Assembly (NCBI GenBank): GCA_037367355.1
Contig: CM074704.1
Coordinates: forward strand, 1,922,001-1,986,000
Length of the DNA stretch: 64,000 bases
Direction: 5' to 3'
Source of the DNA: Neoscytalidium dimidiatum
Lineage: Eukaryota > Ascomycota > Dothideomycetes > Botryosphaeriales > Botryosphaeriaceae
Numbering within the stretch: the stretch's first letter is position 1; each line of letters begins with the position of its first letter. Under the pieces are notes generated by a model. That model worked only from the letters and a program-made list of their open reading frames with translations. It was not told the DNA's origin and searched no databases. This document shows positions 1-11,500 of this stretch, one piece after another. The position numbers were made by a program, and so were the translations under genes.

Positions 1-849
1 CTGATGGGGAAATTGGAGCATCATTTACAGACTAGAATAGATTGACATGGTAGACTCATGATATGAACAACTTCAGAAAGAAGTAATATAGCAGAAGTGC
101 TGTGACACTGATAAAGGAAAATGCAATGGTTGCTGCAGAAACGTTTAGTCAAGAACCAAGAGACAGGAATAGCACGATTTTTCGTTATTGGTATACTACC
201 CTTGAATAACACTCAGAGTGCTGTAGCGATGTTATCTTTCCTGGCCGAATTATTAAAAACAAGAGACAATTGACTGGTTCTCGCAGTAAAACAATAACTG
301 TTGGGGTAGGCGTACTGACATTGTGGTTTATTATCCTTAAATACGTTTTCAAGTACGCAGCGGCTATATCTGAAACTTGCGGCCGGTATCACTTTAGTAA
401 AGCAATTCTTGAGGGTAATATATATAAAAAGAGCTGGTAGATTGTATCTGGTGTGGTGATAGTAGACGCGTGCAGTTAGGAACGGGAAGCCCCCGATTCA
501 TATATATTTATCGTTTTACAACGATATCTACATCCTCAAATTGTCGTGTAGGTTCTCAGGGCCTCTCTGTCATAGAATAATTTCCGCACATGCCTCAAAT
601 AGAGTGGCATTTTTAACAGACTTATGGAAATTGCAAAAGAGTTTCAGCGCCTAATAAAATAGCCTATCCTCTATAACTTTTCATCTTCTCCTCCTCCTCC
701 TCCTCCTCCTCCTCCTCCTCCTTCTTCCTCTTTCTATCTCTTTCTATCTCTTTTCAAAATTAAGAGTATAAATAAGCCATTCAATAAATCTATACATAAG
801 TCATGCGCTACTGAGATTCTCAACGGGGACTCTTTTAGATCGTATTGTT
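1..849. other. AT-rich intergenic flank
   Basis: No convincing coding region. The short open frames lack good start context, codon bias or recognisable motifs. It lies downstream of the minus-strand MFS gene and probably holds its 3' UTR and terminator. The only structured element seen is the CTC trinucleotide tract near 686-723. Confidence 0.5.
686..723. repeat. (CTC)n microsatellite
   Basis: About twelve tandem CTC units, followed by a degenerate CTTTCTAT-type pyrimidine tract. It lies about 130 bp beyond the stop codon of the MFS gene and is not coding. Confidence 0.9.
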
Positions 850-2424
850 TCATGCAGACCGATTTTTGTTTCTTAACCGCTCTCCGTATCGGTACAGAAG
901 AATTGGTATCGGCATGAAGCCGATAGCAACAAATCCTAGCAGGCTGTTCCCCCAACCCAATCCAAGAGCATCATACATGCTGGGGCCCGCCAATGGCAGA
1001 AACGCACCGAACAGCGACCGAAGGACGCTGAAGGCTGCAAGCGCAGATGCAGCCGCCTGGGGCCCAAAGGTGTCCACTAGATAGATCTGGGAAGTGATTA
1101 CGACGCACACAGCGCCAAGTCCTACGAAGTAGGTGCCGATGATGGGTACGATCCAGTGAGTCTGAGAGTGGGCACTCCACCCGTACCAGAAGAATCCGAT
1201 GGGGATGGCGGGACTTGTCCAGACCATCAGTGGCAATCTGTACTCGGGCTTGTTCTCGCCAGATGCGGCGGTCAGCTTTGCAGCTACTTTGTCGCTTGTG
1301 ATGCTGAAAATGAACAGTGCGGATAGCATGCCGATGCCGACTCCCAGATTCCCGAGCCCGGCTGTGCCAATCGTGAAACCGTATTGCTGGCGGAAGACAG
1401 TCGAAAAGGTGGTGAAAAGAAGGAAGCATAGGCCGAACACGAATGCGCCGTATGCAGAAAGAGCCAGGACGATGGGATTGAGGAATAGTAGCTTGATTGG
1501 AAGACGGAGAGAGCGAAGGAGGAGAGTGCGGAGAGGTACACCGCTGGGGTTCCCGACATTGCGGCCTAGACGCTTCGCCTTCTTGGCCAGAATCACGGTG
1601 CGGTAAGTTTCGCGCATCATGAGGAGGGCAAGGAGGCTGACAAGCCCGCTCTGTGGACGACGCATCTACAGTCAGTACGTTCTCTAAACCACAACACAGC
1701 ACGGAACGGAAAGACGTACGGTAAGCGCAATGACCCAAAAAATCCATCTCCAGCTGGTATTCTGAGCGATAAACCCTCCGATGACAGGTCCAACGGCCGG
1801 TCCCTAGACTAGTCGATGAGCTTTTTGCTATGGATAGAGCAGACTGGGAGGGAAGACACAACGCACCAGTAATGGGCCAAGACCGAAGATGCCCATCGCA
1901 ATTCCACGCTGATCCGGAGTCGTGACATCGGCTACAGTGCCGCCGCCAATGGTAAGAGGAGCAGAGCCGGCGCAGCCACTGAGAAAGCGAAAGGCAAGGA
2001 AGGCACCGATGTTTGGGCTTAGGGCGGAGCCGATGATGAAGCACAAAAAGACGGCGTTGTTTACGTGGTAGAGGATTAGGCGGCCGTAGACCTCAGACAG
2101 TGGTGCGATGAAGAGCGGGCCAACCGAAAACCCGAGGAGATATATGGTGACGGAGAAGGACAGCAGGGTGGCACTGGTCACGCCGAAGTCGTTCCCTAGT
2201 TTTCCGGTGCCGGGTGAAACCATGGTGGATGCTAAGTTTACGACCAAGGTAAAGGTAGATGCAAAAGCAACGTGGCTTAAGCGAATAGCCTTGGGCCAGT
2301 TCTGAGGGTTAGCTGGGTCGTCAGGTCCATCCCAATCAATTGGGGTGTTCTCGGCGATGTCGCAGCTGGACCCTTCTGCGTCGCGCTCTTTGCTTGACGG
2401 TGTTGTGGCCCTGTTCTCCATCAT
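850..2424 (-). CDS. MFS transporter (DHA1-like drug/polyamine type)
   Basis: Three exons on the minus strand, 2424-1867, 1803-1720 and 1665-850, give 485 residues, usual for 12-helix MFS carriers. Intron 1 (63 nt) and intron 2 (54 nt) are both phase 0; intron 2 carries a TACTGAC branch point before TGTAG. The N-terminus has the DPANPQNWP signature frequent in fungal DHA1 transporters. The middle exon supplies [12 protein letters not shown], the helix-5 antiporter-type motif. Several hydrophobic segments follow, up to the C-terminal YGERLRNK tail. It is expected to be a plasma-membrane proton antiporter for small molecules; the substrate cannot be told. A fossil Zn2Cys6 regulator lies divergently, about 300 bp upstream, suggesting that a transporter/regulator pair has lost its regulator. 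The start ATG at 2424 is the first in frame. No frameshift or missing block was seen. Confidence 0.9.
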
Positions 2425-2729
2425 TGCTGAGTAGTCAGTGATTGTTTAAAGAGAAGTAGGAATTAGGAGCTGTATAAATGCTCGTATGGTTGGTTGGCTC
2501 GGACGGTCGCTCGGGAGCGTCGGCCTCGGCCTCTTCAAACAGCGACATGGCAATTCCTACCCATCCAGCCTCAAAAATAGTGGGCCTGCTATTTCTCGCT
2601 CATGGGCCGCCGTATGTCTCGGCAACTGCCACCTTCCAAACATCGGGGGGGAACAAGCCACAGCTATCCTACGCTCAGTTGTGGAGCAAGAAATTCACCC
2701 CTTTAGCGCCCGCCACTCTCCAGTCCTTG

Positions 2730-2990
2730 CGCGCTGACTCGCAATCTATCATGAAGGCTCAAATGTGCCCGTCAGTGGCCTTGCGGCATTTGAGCTACGC
2801 GCGGCCGATCGACCTTCTGCACTTATCCTATAGGCTCTTGACACCTTTCACCCTTCAGCCTTCCAACACAATCCAAAAGCGGATCGACCGCCTCGAGCAG
2901 ATTATTACATCTCTCATTACTAATATAAAACCTCTATGTCCCCGTCTGAACCTCTATGAGGGCGAGAACTTCTTCTCGACATTATTCGAT
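2730..2990 (+). pseudogene. fossil of a Zn2Cys6 transcription factor
   Basis: Two adjacent frames together spell the remains of a fungal binuclear zinc cluster. In the frame of 2730 there is RADSQSIMKAQMC, where RACDSC-R-RK-C would be expected. After a one-base shift, 2773-2829 reads QWPCGI, a TGA at 2791 where the next Cys should be, then ATRGRSTFCTYP. Back in the first frame, about 2867-2920 reads IQKRIDRLEQIITSLI, the linker coiled coil typical of this family. Loss of Cys codons, the stop and the frame changes make it non-functional. It is divergent to the MFS transporter, the usual position for a pathway regulator. An open frame 2478-3182 (234 codons) spans the region but starts only 53 bp from the transporter ATG and is probably incidental. 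The downstream middle-homology domain was not recognised. Confidence 0.6.
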
Positions 2991-4431
2991 GCGTGGCCAT
3001 TAGCTGTGCATATTAATCGCACTTGTAAAGGACAAAGAATCTTTGCGTTGAAAAGAAATCATTTAAGAAAAAAATTTTTCAAGGTTATTCACAATGCTAG
3101 TCTATCGAGTACCAAAATTATCACTCTCGCATTTATATTAATGAAAGGTTGCAGTACTGGGCTGCCAGTCGTAGCATCATAGGATAGTATATAAAGGTCC
3201 GTGGTTTAAGGCAAGACAGCGACATTGAAAAACGGCAGGTAATTAACAAATTCTTTTCAGCCTCATATCAGCCAGCTTTACGACGGGCAACCCAGGATAG
3301 TACTTAGTCCGCTAAGCTTGGTCAGTCTACTTAACTCCGCTTAACTCCACCGAAGTGCATTTGCAAGTCCACTCGGGTCGGAGTCCGAATGAGCGATGCT
3401 TGTAATTTTCAGATCGACTCCTTCCCTCCTCCCCCTATTGGATTCCGTCCGTTGCCGATACTATTAGTGTCTATTTCAAGGTAGGGTGTGGGGAAGACAT
3501 GATATTACAAAGCGATAGGATATCAGACACTTCGGATCCGCTCTGAGCTGTACTGGCCGACCCCGCAAGATTCCTCAAGCACGAACCTCGGCCATTGGCC
3601 ATTGTGATGCACCGACAGCACCCGGACTCCAGCCATTAGATAACTATTGGACTTCAAGCATATTAGAATAACGCTTGATATAAGTCGGTAGAGCCTTCGT
3701 GGTGAATCTTAATCATCGTTCATTACTGTACTCTGTGAGTCTTTCCTACCTGGCTACGGCTATTATCTTCTGACCTACTCTCAGTGATATTCTGACAGCA
3801 GTATCGTAACCAGTAACGCTTGTAACCCTTGCCCTTGACCTTTACCTACGAGGGATCTCCTTACTAGAGGCTTTGCGTAGCTTTAGCTTGAGTAAATCTA
3901 ACCAGTCTAACATTCCCTTGCTCTTTTATTCCGTAGATTTTAGGGTTGGGACTTTATGGCTTTATAAAGGATCTCTGGTTCAATGAAAGACTGTTAGAGG
4001 CTGCATGCGGTTGCAGGCACCGCCAGGCACGGTCAGGCACCTCCTGGAATCTACTATCACCTTCAGCAGGGTCTTACAGCGGCTTATTGCATTATCTTGC
4101 TTTGTGTAGTTGGTGTTTCACTATCTCGTTATCAATTACACAACTGCGCCGTTCTTCGAACAGTAGTTGACTGGTCATGTATATCTAGCTGCGCATTTGG
4201 CTACTCACTCAAAAACCAACTATTTATCACTGGCTGTACAGCCTTGTCCTTCACCATGGATGCCATTCCAGTCTCACAGTGAATCACAACCTCAGAAACG
4301 GTACTATTCCATCCGCTTGCCACCTGAGCGGCTTCCTTGGAGGAAAAGCGCCTTGAATGTTAATCTAATTCAACTCCTCTCGGTGTTGAAAGGTGCATGT
4401 CGCGGTAGGTTTTACACAAATGTGCATCATA
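2991..4431. other. AT-rich intergenic stretch with possible transposon relic
   Basis: No credible gene. The sequence 3000-3600 is AT-rich with short G/C islands. The part 3604-4080 looks like degraded retroelement sequence (described separately), including an imperfect repeat of the form AGGCACxGxC near 4014-4044. Confidence 0.4.
3604..3798. mobile_element. possible solo LTR / LTR-retrotransposon relic
   Basis: A stretch of about 195 bp begins TGTGATGCACC and ends TGATATTCTGACA, that is TG...CA ends. Inside it has the AT-rich, TATAAG-containing composition of fungal Copia-type LTRs. It is followed by GCAGTATCGTAACC, which could be a worn primer-binding site. No second LTR, target-site duplication or gag/pol frame was found, so this rests on composition and termini only. 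Confidence 0.2.
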
Positions 4432-4806
4432 TTAAAGACAGCTGTAATAGTTTCTGAACAGAAATGAGCTATCAAAAAAATGACTTATTGTTCCATTGAG
4501 AACGCCGGAAACTAATATATTGATTGAGGACTTGATCTGCCCGCCGCTCTTCAGCTTTGTCATCAATTTCCAAGCCACTGGCAAATAACGCAAGCTATAC
4601 AATTGATATTGTCCCCTTGCCGTTCGATCTCTGCTGATGTGTCCCAGATTGTATAGACCTGGACAAATTTCGAGTTCTGGGCCTGGTTGCCGTAGCATAA
4701 CGCTCAACTCATAGTGCGTGTCTTGCAATGTTACATGAAAGAAAAAGCAAGCGAGTAAAATAAAGATTGGGAAGCAAGCCTGGCCCATGAGCCCGCACTC
4801 AGCCAT
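4432..4806 (-). CDS. doubtful small secreted protein
   Basis: A 124-codon frame with an ATG at 4806 in favourable context (AAAAAATGG). Residues about 8-27 form a hydrophobic core (PIFILLACFFF) resembling a signal peptide, followed by a polar mature part with two cysteines (ICPG and the C-terminal SCL). No family was recognised, and the open frame also extends upstream of the ATG without a stop. It sits alone in an AT-rich, gene-poor stretch, the setting in which fungal effector-like genes often occur. It may equally be a chance frame. Confidence 0.25.
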   Translation of the reverse strand: MAECGLMGQACFPIFILLACFFFHVTLQDTHYELSVMLRQPGPELEICPGLYNLGHISRDRTARGQYQLYSLRYLPVAWKLMTKLKSGGQIKSSINILVSGVLNGTISHFFDSSFLFRNYYSCL

Positions 4807-7800
4807 TTTTTGCGATAGGCATGCATTTAAGAAGGTGGAGGGAACGCAAAAGAGCGCCCTTGCCAATCAAGACGACAGTAGCAAAGTATTGCTTTTTCCT
4901 ATTTGGATTTTCCTAACATACGACCAAAAAAAAAAAAGCGCCTTATTAGTATCTTGACTTTCCAACAGCTGTGTGCAGCTCGCTCAAGCCATCTACTTGC
5001 GATTTTCCAGAAACTCGGGTGCGCTGCGGCAGTGCGATCGCCTGAGACTGAACAGGATGTTCGACGGACGGGAATATATGCGAGACGGTATGCTCAACAC
5101 GTCTCGGGCGTTTTACCAAAACCGACGATGTTGTGTCGAAGACAGAAGATAGAGGATGTGTTTCGGCCATGGCGTGACGCTCTTGGGCATGCGCCATGGT
5201 GTCAAAGGCGATCCCCCTCTGTTAGGGAGGATTTGGAATGTAAGTATAATAGCTCTTGGCTTGGCTTCGCGTCAGCAACAGGAGGGAAATTGGATCAGCG
5301 AGACAGGACCAGATCCGGCTGCAAGCAGCTACTTGAAAGTTGGCGGGCTTTCGACTGTTTTTGTACATATTTGCGGGGTTTGGTAACTTCTTGCAGCGTA
5401 CGATGGAAATAAGCTCACAGTCCAGACGGTCGAAGCGACCGTTGCCTGGACGCCTGACGGGAATAAAGATTAAGGGATGAGGGTCGTGCCGAGGATATCC
5501 AGAACCTTGGGTGCTGGAACCAGATCTTGCGGATGGTGTGGTATGGTTACCACGGAAATTCCATGCGAGGTAGACGTGAACTTAAAAGAAAGTTGGCTAT
5601 GCCTCGATGATACTTGTTCCTGTGTCTTGATTTGAACGTACGAGAAATGTGCTACGATTTCAGGAATGTCCTAGTAAAATGATTTGAAGTTGGAAATATG
5701 AAGTATGAGCCTGGAAAACCCCCACCTGCTGTATGCATAGGAGCAGGGAACAGAGGAAATCAAAGGAATAGAAGATCAGGATAGGAGAGAAGGAGAGTCG
5801 GAATGAAGCTGTTGGGAGAGAAACCATAGAGAAAGTTGGCAAAAGCAATGTGACCTGCAAAGGAAATCTAATAGAGTCCGCCGAAATCAGGTTTTCGCAC
5901 TAACAACAAAAGCAGCTGCAAAGAGGAAGCCCGGCGAGGTACCTGCGCAGTCAGTCCCGATCGTTCGTTCTCCACACACAGTTTCTCGCCTTACACTTGG
6001 CATAACCCGTGTACTCGGAGGTTCCGATACCCCAACATCGGTGAGACCGATCCCCATCAATCCATACACATCGTTTATCGCCACAATCGAGCTATCGTAT
6101 ACGGCGCACACGCAAGCCATCCCCACCGCGCCACACCTCCCCCCCCCAGCGTTGCGGCTGTGCGTACGTGCGCCTGTGCACGTATCAGATTGAGACAGGC
6201 GCACAGCACCGCCACTCCCTCTCCCTCTCTCTCCACCACCACCACCACCGCAACACCACTGCTCTTCGGCATCACCGGATCCCAGTCTCCACAACTTCGA
6301 CCAGGCCAAAAGCCAGTCAGAAAAGTCCCACCACGTCCACACGAGGCGAAGAGAACGCGAGAAAGGATATACCATGCGGACGCGTGCAGATCCGGATGTC
6401 ACCATGACTCGAACAGACTCGGAGCGACGACAGGGCACGCGCCCCTTTGATTCAACAAGAGAAAGAAAAAAGTTACCTACCGCGTACTTCGTATGCTCGC
6501 CACGTGGGGCCTGCGTCGGCTAATCCGTAATGAGTCGCGCCGGAGGGGCCTCTGCGAAAGAGATGCGCGGAAAGAAAGTTGCGACTGGAGAGCGATGGAA
6601 AGTATAACGGAGATAAGGGGCGTCGCGATCTGCGCGCGCCGGTAAGCTCTGTTTGATTTCGTTGCGAAAGAGAAAAAGAGAGGGAGAAGCTCTTACTTCC
6701 GGGCCGTCCGTAATGCTGCACGTGCTGTCCAAGGACGTTCTGGATTGAGCCCGACTCTCTTTTAGCTTGTCTGGCGTCTGATCGTCGACGAGAGACTAGA
6801 TAGCGTAGCTCTGGTGTCGCGGCTCTGACATCCACATGACCGCATGATGGATGATCGGTAGTCGCGAATCGTTGGAGCTCAATTTACCAGCATGGTGGAC
6901 GGCTCTTTCATGGGCGAACGCAATGTTCGGCCTGATCTTCACGCTACCGGTGAGTGAGATTGAGGCTTTTTCTGAATAGCCCAATCCGATTGCATAGGTT
7001 GCGACGCCCACCTTATACGGTGACGAATGGTGCGGACAATAATGAAGGCGGTTCAACGGATCATAGCGTCATTTCCGGACCCCATAGAAATAAAAAAGCA
7101 CAGCTCTATCGCTCTGCAAAGGGTGCAGAGCTACTACGCAAGGCCAATACAACAGCGAGAACACACCAACCACCGCCATCACTATTGGCATCTGTGCAAA
7201 TATTGAAGCCAAAACTTAGTTCTACGAACCGACTGAACTAGTGCTTCAGGATCTGCCCTACCCGCACGCCCCGTGCTCCATCATGCTCCGCCTTGACGAT
7301 TCAACGTCTCGTCAGCCTTCCGGTAAGGCGGTCATGAGGCACATCGAAGGTGGAGTAGCACATGCTTGCAGTTTGAAGAACGAGGGCGAACTTCCGCATT
7401 CGGGGGATCGACCGTACATGCATGTGTTCGGCTCCGAGATGCGGAAGGCAGTCACTGCATGAAGGTGCATTGAGCATGGCCATCGTCGATATGCATGCAA
7501 GGCGAACTGAAAGCGGTACTATGAGTGCAGCGCAGACGAGGAGGGCGGCGACTTTTAATGGTAATACATTGGCGAAGCTCGGTTCTTGATGCAATTACCT
7601 CCAATCCCTCACCGTGAACCCTTAATATGCCGTTACGATAGTTAAAGGATGCCTCAGGTTGGAAGCGGAATGGTGTGAAAACTGTGGAGTAAGGCTAGGT
7701 TGTTCTCTCTTCGTCAGGGCTGACAAAGGAGCGCAGGTTTATGCACAACAATTGCCGGTTTCTGAGTAACGGTGGGGGGCGTCCAATTAGAGCTGTGCAG

Positions 7801-8500
7801 GAGGCAGAACGCGTCGCAGCTGTAGGGCAGGTCGGGTTTCATGTCCATGGACTCGAAATTCTTAAAATCTGTAGGAATATGGGAGATTGGGGAGTTGACA
7901 ACAGCAGTATTTCTAAGAAAAGAACATGCGGTGTGTCGTCGAAAGAAGCAGCGGCATCCGTCACTTGAAGCAGAGGTCAAGCTCACAGCCCTGGTGGTTA
8001 TAGCCAAGGAAGTATTATGAGAGCTCCAAAGAACAGGAACGTACCCAATGGCAACGTTCATGCGCATCATTGCTGGGCTCCTTTTTCGCAATGGCGAGAT
8101 GGGATTCGCCACAGTGGGAAATTAGATGCGCTAAGAAAAGAAAACGGAAAAGGTAAAAGAAAAGCTTCTGAACCGGGTCAGCAGGCGGCATATGTGCGTT
8201 TACTAAGATAAGGTTTTCGAAACCGTTGGGCGTGATGGTGTTGCGTTGACTCCCGACACACCCAAAAGTGCGAGGATGGACCGTTAAGCTTCATCTGCGT
8301 CGCCAGGATACGGCTGCTTTGCACCTGACAGCCCAGGCCATCCACGGCTACGGTAACGGGCAAAAAAAAAAAAAGCACTTCCCGGACGGGAGGACCGCTG
8401 TCAACCAAAAAACCACGTGGTTCCCAGACATTTTAAATGATATTATGGGCATCTCCCGATGGTGTCGGCGGTCCGCTCCCAGGATCGATCCCTCGGTGCC
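4807..8500. other. gene-poor region, moderate GC
   Basis: Many overlapping short frames but none with a recognisable domain, consistent splice signals or family motif. A-tracts of 12-13 nt occur near 4925 and 8361. Pyrimidine-rich runs at about 6205-6260 look promoter-like but are not followed by a convincing coding region. Confidence 0.4.
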
Positions 8501-11500
8501 GAGTACAATATTGCCTAGGAAGAAGATGCTGATCGAGTTCCCGCATTTGGCCCCCAAACGCTCGTGAATGTCACCGAGCCCGGGCAGTTCGACTGATTGC
8601 TTTTTTCTGCGATATGTACGATTGCAGTACATATGCCGGCACGGCACAGCGTTGACGTCGGAGGAGGCTTCGCATGCATTGAAGCGACGAGCGGTCAAAC
8701 GGCACCGGCCGTGTGCGGCGGCCGCGGACCCGCGGCGTAATCGGCTGGGTCAACTGGGTGGCTGCAGGGATGCGGGAGATGGCCGAGGGACTGTGGTCGC
8801 AGGCGTCTCACGAGAAGTGGGGTGGAAAGGGGAGCCACACCCGGCATTGCTAGCTCTGCAGCGTAGATCGAGAGGGGTTTCTGGAGGAGTCGCGGAGTGG
8901 TGGAATGCTCGATGACACTGTGAGGTCGTGTGCCACTTCTCATTGTCTCCGAGCGGCGGCGCGCATGTGCAAGATGCAGAGGAGGCGCGTCTGCTAGAAT
9001 TAGCCGGGTGCTGCAGATGCGCGCCCCTGCGCGCAGGCCGAGACAAGAGGGGTGGAGAGGACAGACGCAGGCGCGGACTGCATGCTGCAGGAACGGGCCC
9101 TTGCTGGATGCAGTCGCGACGACTTGCTTGCCTGGGCGCGTTGGGTTAAGCTGAGAACGTGACCATCCACCTGGTTCCGATTATCCACCACGACGCGCGC
9201 ACACAGGCAGTCGGAATGCCATCCAAAATCTGTGGCTGCAGTGAGTTATCCGTGTCAGGAATTGTCGCAGCGCCAGCAAGTAGGCTGCTCTCGTGTCAGC
9301 CCGTGAGAAACATGATGGCACGTTAAAACGCCCTAACCTTGAAGCTCGAGGCAATAGTTCGTTCTTGCGGACGGACCGCGCCGCGGCTGCGGTCAAATGC
9401 AAGGCGACGAACGAAGTGCTACCGATGCTCTGGCCGGATAGGTTGCATCGACGGGTCGGCACAAGGCGGTGATCTTTCGCCGGCCGTGGACGATGTTGGG
9501 TGCTTGAGCCGTTTTGGCCGCGGCGCCCTGCAGATATGCTCTTGGTGGACAAGGCCAAAGGCGATCCCAATGCACTTCCACAGGCGTGGGGGAGGATTCA
9601 AATTCAAAATTGACGGCTTGCGTGTGCGCTAGCCATGCCTGCCATGGTATGGGTACCTACGGCGCGGTACTCGGCGCCTTCGGCTCCAGATTTGGCGGTG
9701 ATGGACGGGTGTCATGTCACCGGCAGCGAGGTTGGGCTGCTGTTGTTGAATTGCACCATTTTTCTGCTAATGTCTTGCAGGCTAGGCAGCGTGGCATCCA
9801 CCAGGCTCTGTGCAAAATAAGATACACCGTGGATGATAGCAGCGCCGAAAGTTTGGTTGTGGCTGCGGGGACTAGGCGCAGGCTGCCATATGCAGGCACG
9901 GAAGGCCGGCCGTTCTTCTGGCTTGCTTCTGTTCTGGGCGCAGCGGCCGTCGAAGGCGTGGGCGAAGCGAACCGGCTGAAGCAGTAGCGAAATTTGATGC
10001 CTCACGGCGTGCCTCGAGTGTGTTTCTAGAAGTCAAAAAAAGTCCAACGGCGCCATGCTGGATGTCGGTGCCGAGATGACCGGTCCGCTGCGCCGCTTCC
10101 TTGGGTTCAGAGCAGCGACGACGCGCATCGTCGGCAAGAGGCCGGGTGCGCTGCTCAGGGCTCAGGGCTCAGGGCCGTCGCTGGGCTGGGTGCCGGCGCA
10201 AAGACTGCTCCGCGGTGCCCCTCTGCGCTGGATTTAGAGTGTGGGGTTAATTTCCAGAGGGCTAAACAGCAAGGACGAGGCCGGTGGCGATCACGGTGTC
10301 AGGCCCGCAATTCCCGCGAAAACAAGCATGGCAAAGAGTCACAGACAGCACTCGCGTCGAGCATGAGCTTGGGAGCCAGCACAGAGTGTTGTGGTCGAGA
10401 AGGCGCTGGGGAGAGCAGACGACGTAGGGGGGCCACCTTGATCCGGCTGGCAACGGGCGCTCGGGGAGAGGGTCCACAGAAGGATGAATCGCTCGCATGA
10501 TACTACGTCCGCATTGGGAGCATCGGTCTCGCGGCGCCAGCTTGATCGAGTCGTGGATGCTTCAGCAGCGTGGCTCTGGCAGCTGTGGTCGTTGCTGCTG
10601 TGCAATGAAGCTCGGGGCTCCTGTCGCGTGAAACGTTACTTGGCGAGGATTGAAACGTTGTATGGACGCGGCCAGGCATCCGCTGAGACCCGCCAGAGCA
10701 GCGCGGCGAGCTCTGGCGGCGGGCGCAGGAGGCTTCCTCTTAGCCGGCGGCGTAGCTGGCTTGGCGGCGAGCAGCGAACGACGGCATCGCGCAGATTCCA
10801 CGCCTAAGAAAAGAACGACCTTCCGAGTTGATGATGGGGCCACCCCCCGGCCAGGCTGACAGCGAGCGGGTGAAACGCGTTTCCCGGCCCCGTCAGATGC
10901 AGGGCGCTGGGCTTCTGACGCAGTCACGGTGCGCGCCCGCGGAGGACAAGAGACGAGGAGCGGACGACGGCTACGACGACGGCGCCGTCCGGGTGCGTGG
11001 CATTGATGAGCAGATGAAGCGTGGGCGGCGTGGCTGGAGCGCGCGACTCAGGGAAGGACGGTCGAGCAGGCACGGGCAGGCAGGCACAGGCAGGCACAGG
11101 CAGGCACAGGCAGGCGTCACGAAAAGGGCCGTGACAAAAGCAGCAGCACGCCGATCGGGGCTTACGAGTGCGAGGCACAGGCACAATTCAAGAAGGCGAG
11201 GGCATGGGCCACCGGCCGCCGGTCACCATCGGCAGGCAGTGTCGCCGCCGCGTGAGCCAAGATGCTGGCGTGCGACGCGACGCGACGCGCGGGGCGAGTC
11301 CTGGCCGCCCGGTACTGTGTTTGTACATACAATACGTCGAGGGTGCAGAGTCTCAATTTGCAGCGGCGGCGGGAATCGCGCTCGCGGAGCGCTGCGGGCG
11401 TGTGATTCGAGCGTGAAGTGTGGAGAAGCGCAGAGGCTCATCAGCGAACGGCCGTGGAGATCACTCAGGTACCCGCGGCCGGCCCGCCCATTGGCTGCGC

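Noticed and set aside
2478..3182. 234-codon open frame from ATG 2478
   Set aside because: The only protein-like parts are the fossil zinc-cluster linker; the start is 53 bp from the divergent transporter ATG and the essential cysteines are lost. Kept as a pseudogene instead.
4903..5412. 169-codon plus-strand frame
   Set aside because: No motif, no codon bias, preceded by a poly-A tract; likely chance.
5887..6438. 183-codon minus-strand frame with poly-Gly
   Set aside because: Arises from a CCA/CAC microsatellite-like stretch; no conserved motif or promoter.
7301..7594. 97-codon minus-strand frame with a hydrophobic start
   Set aside because: Signal-like segment but no ATG before it; only a TTG would start the frame.
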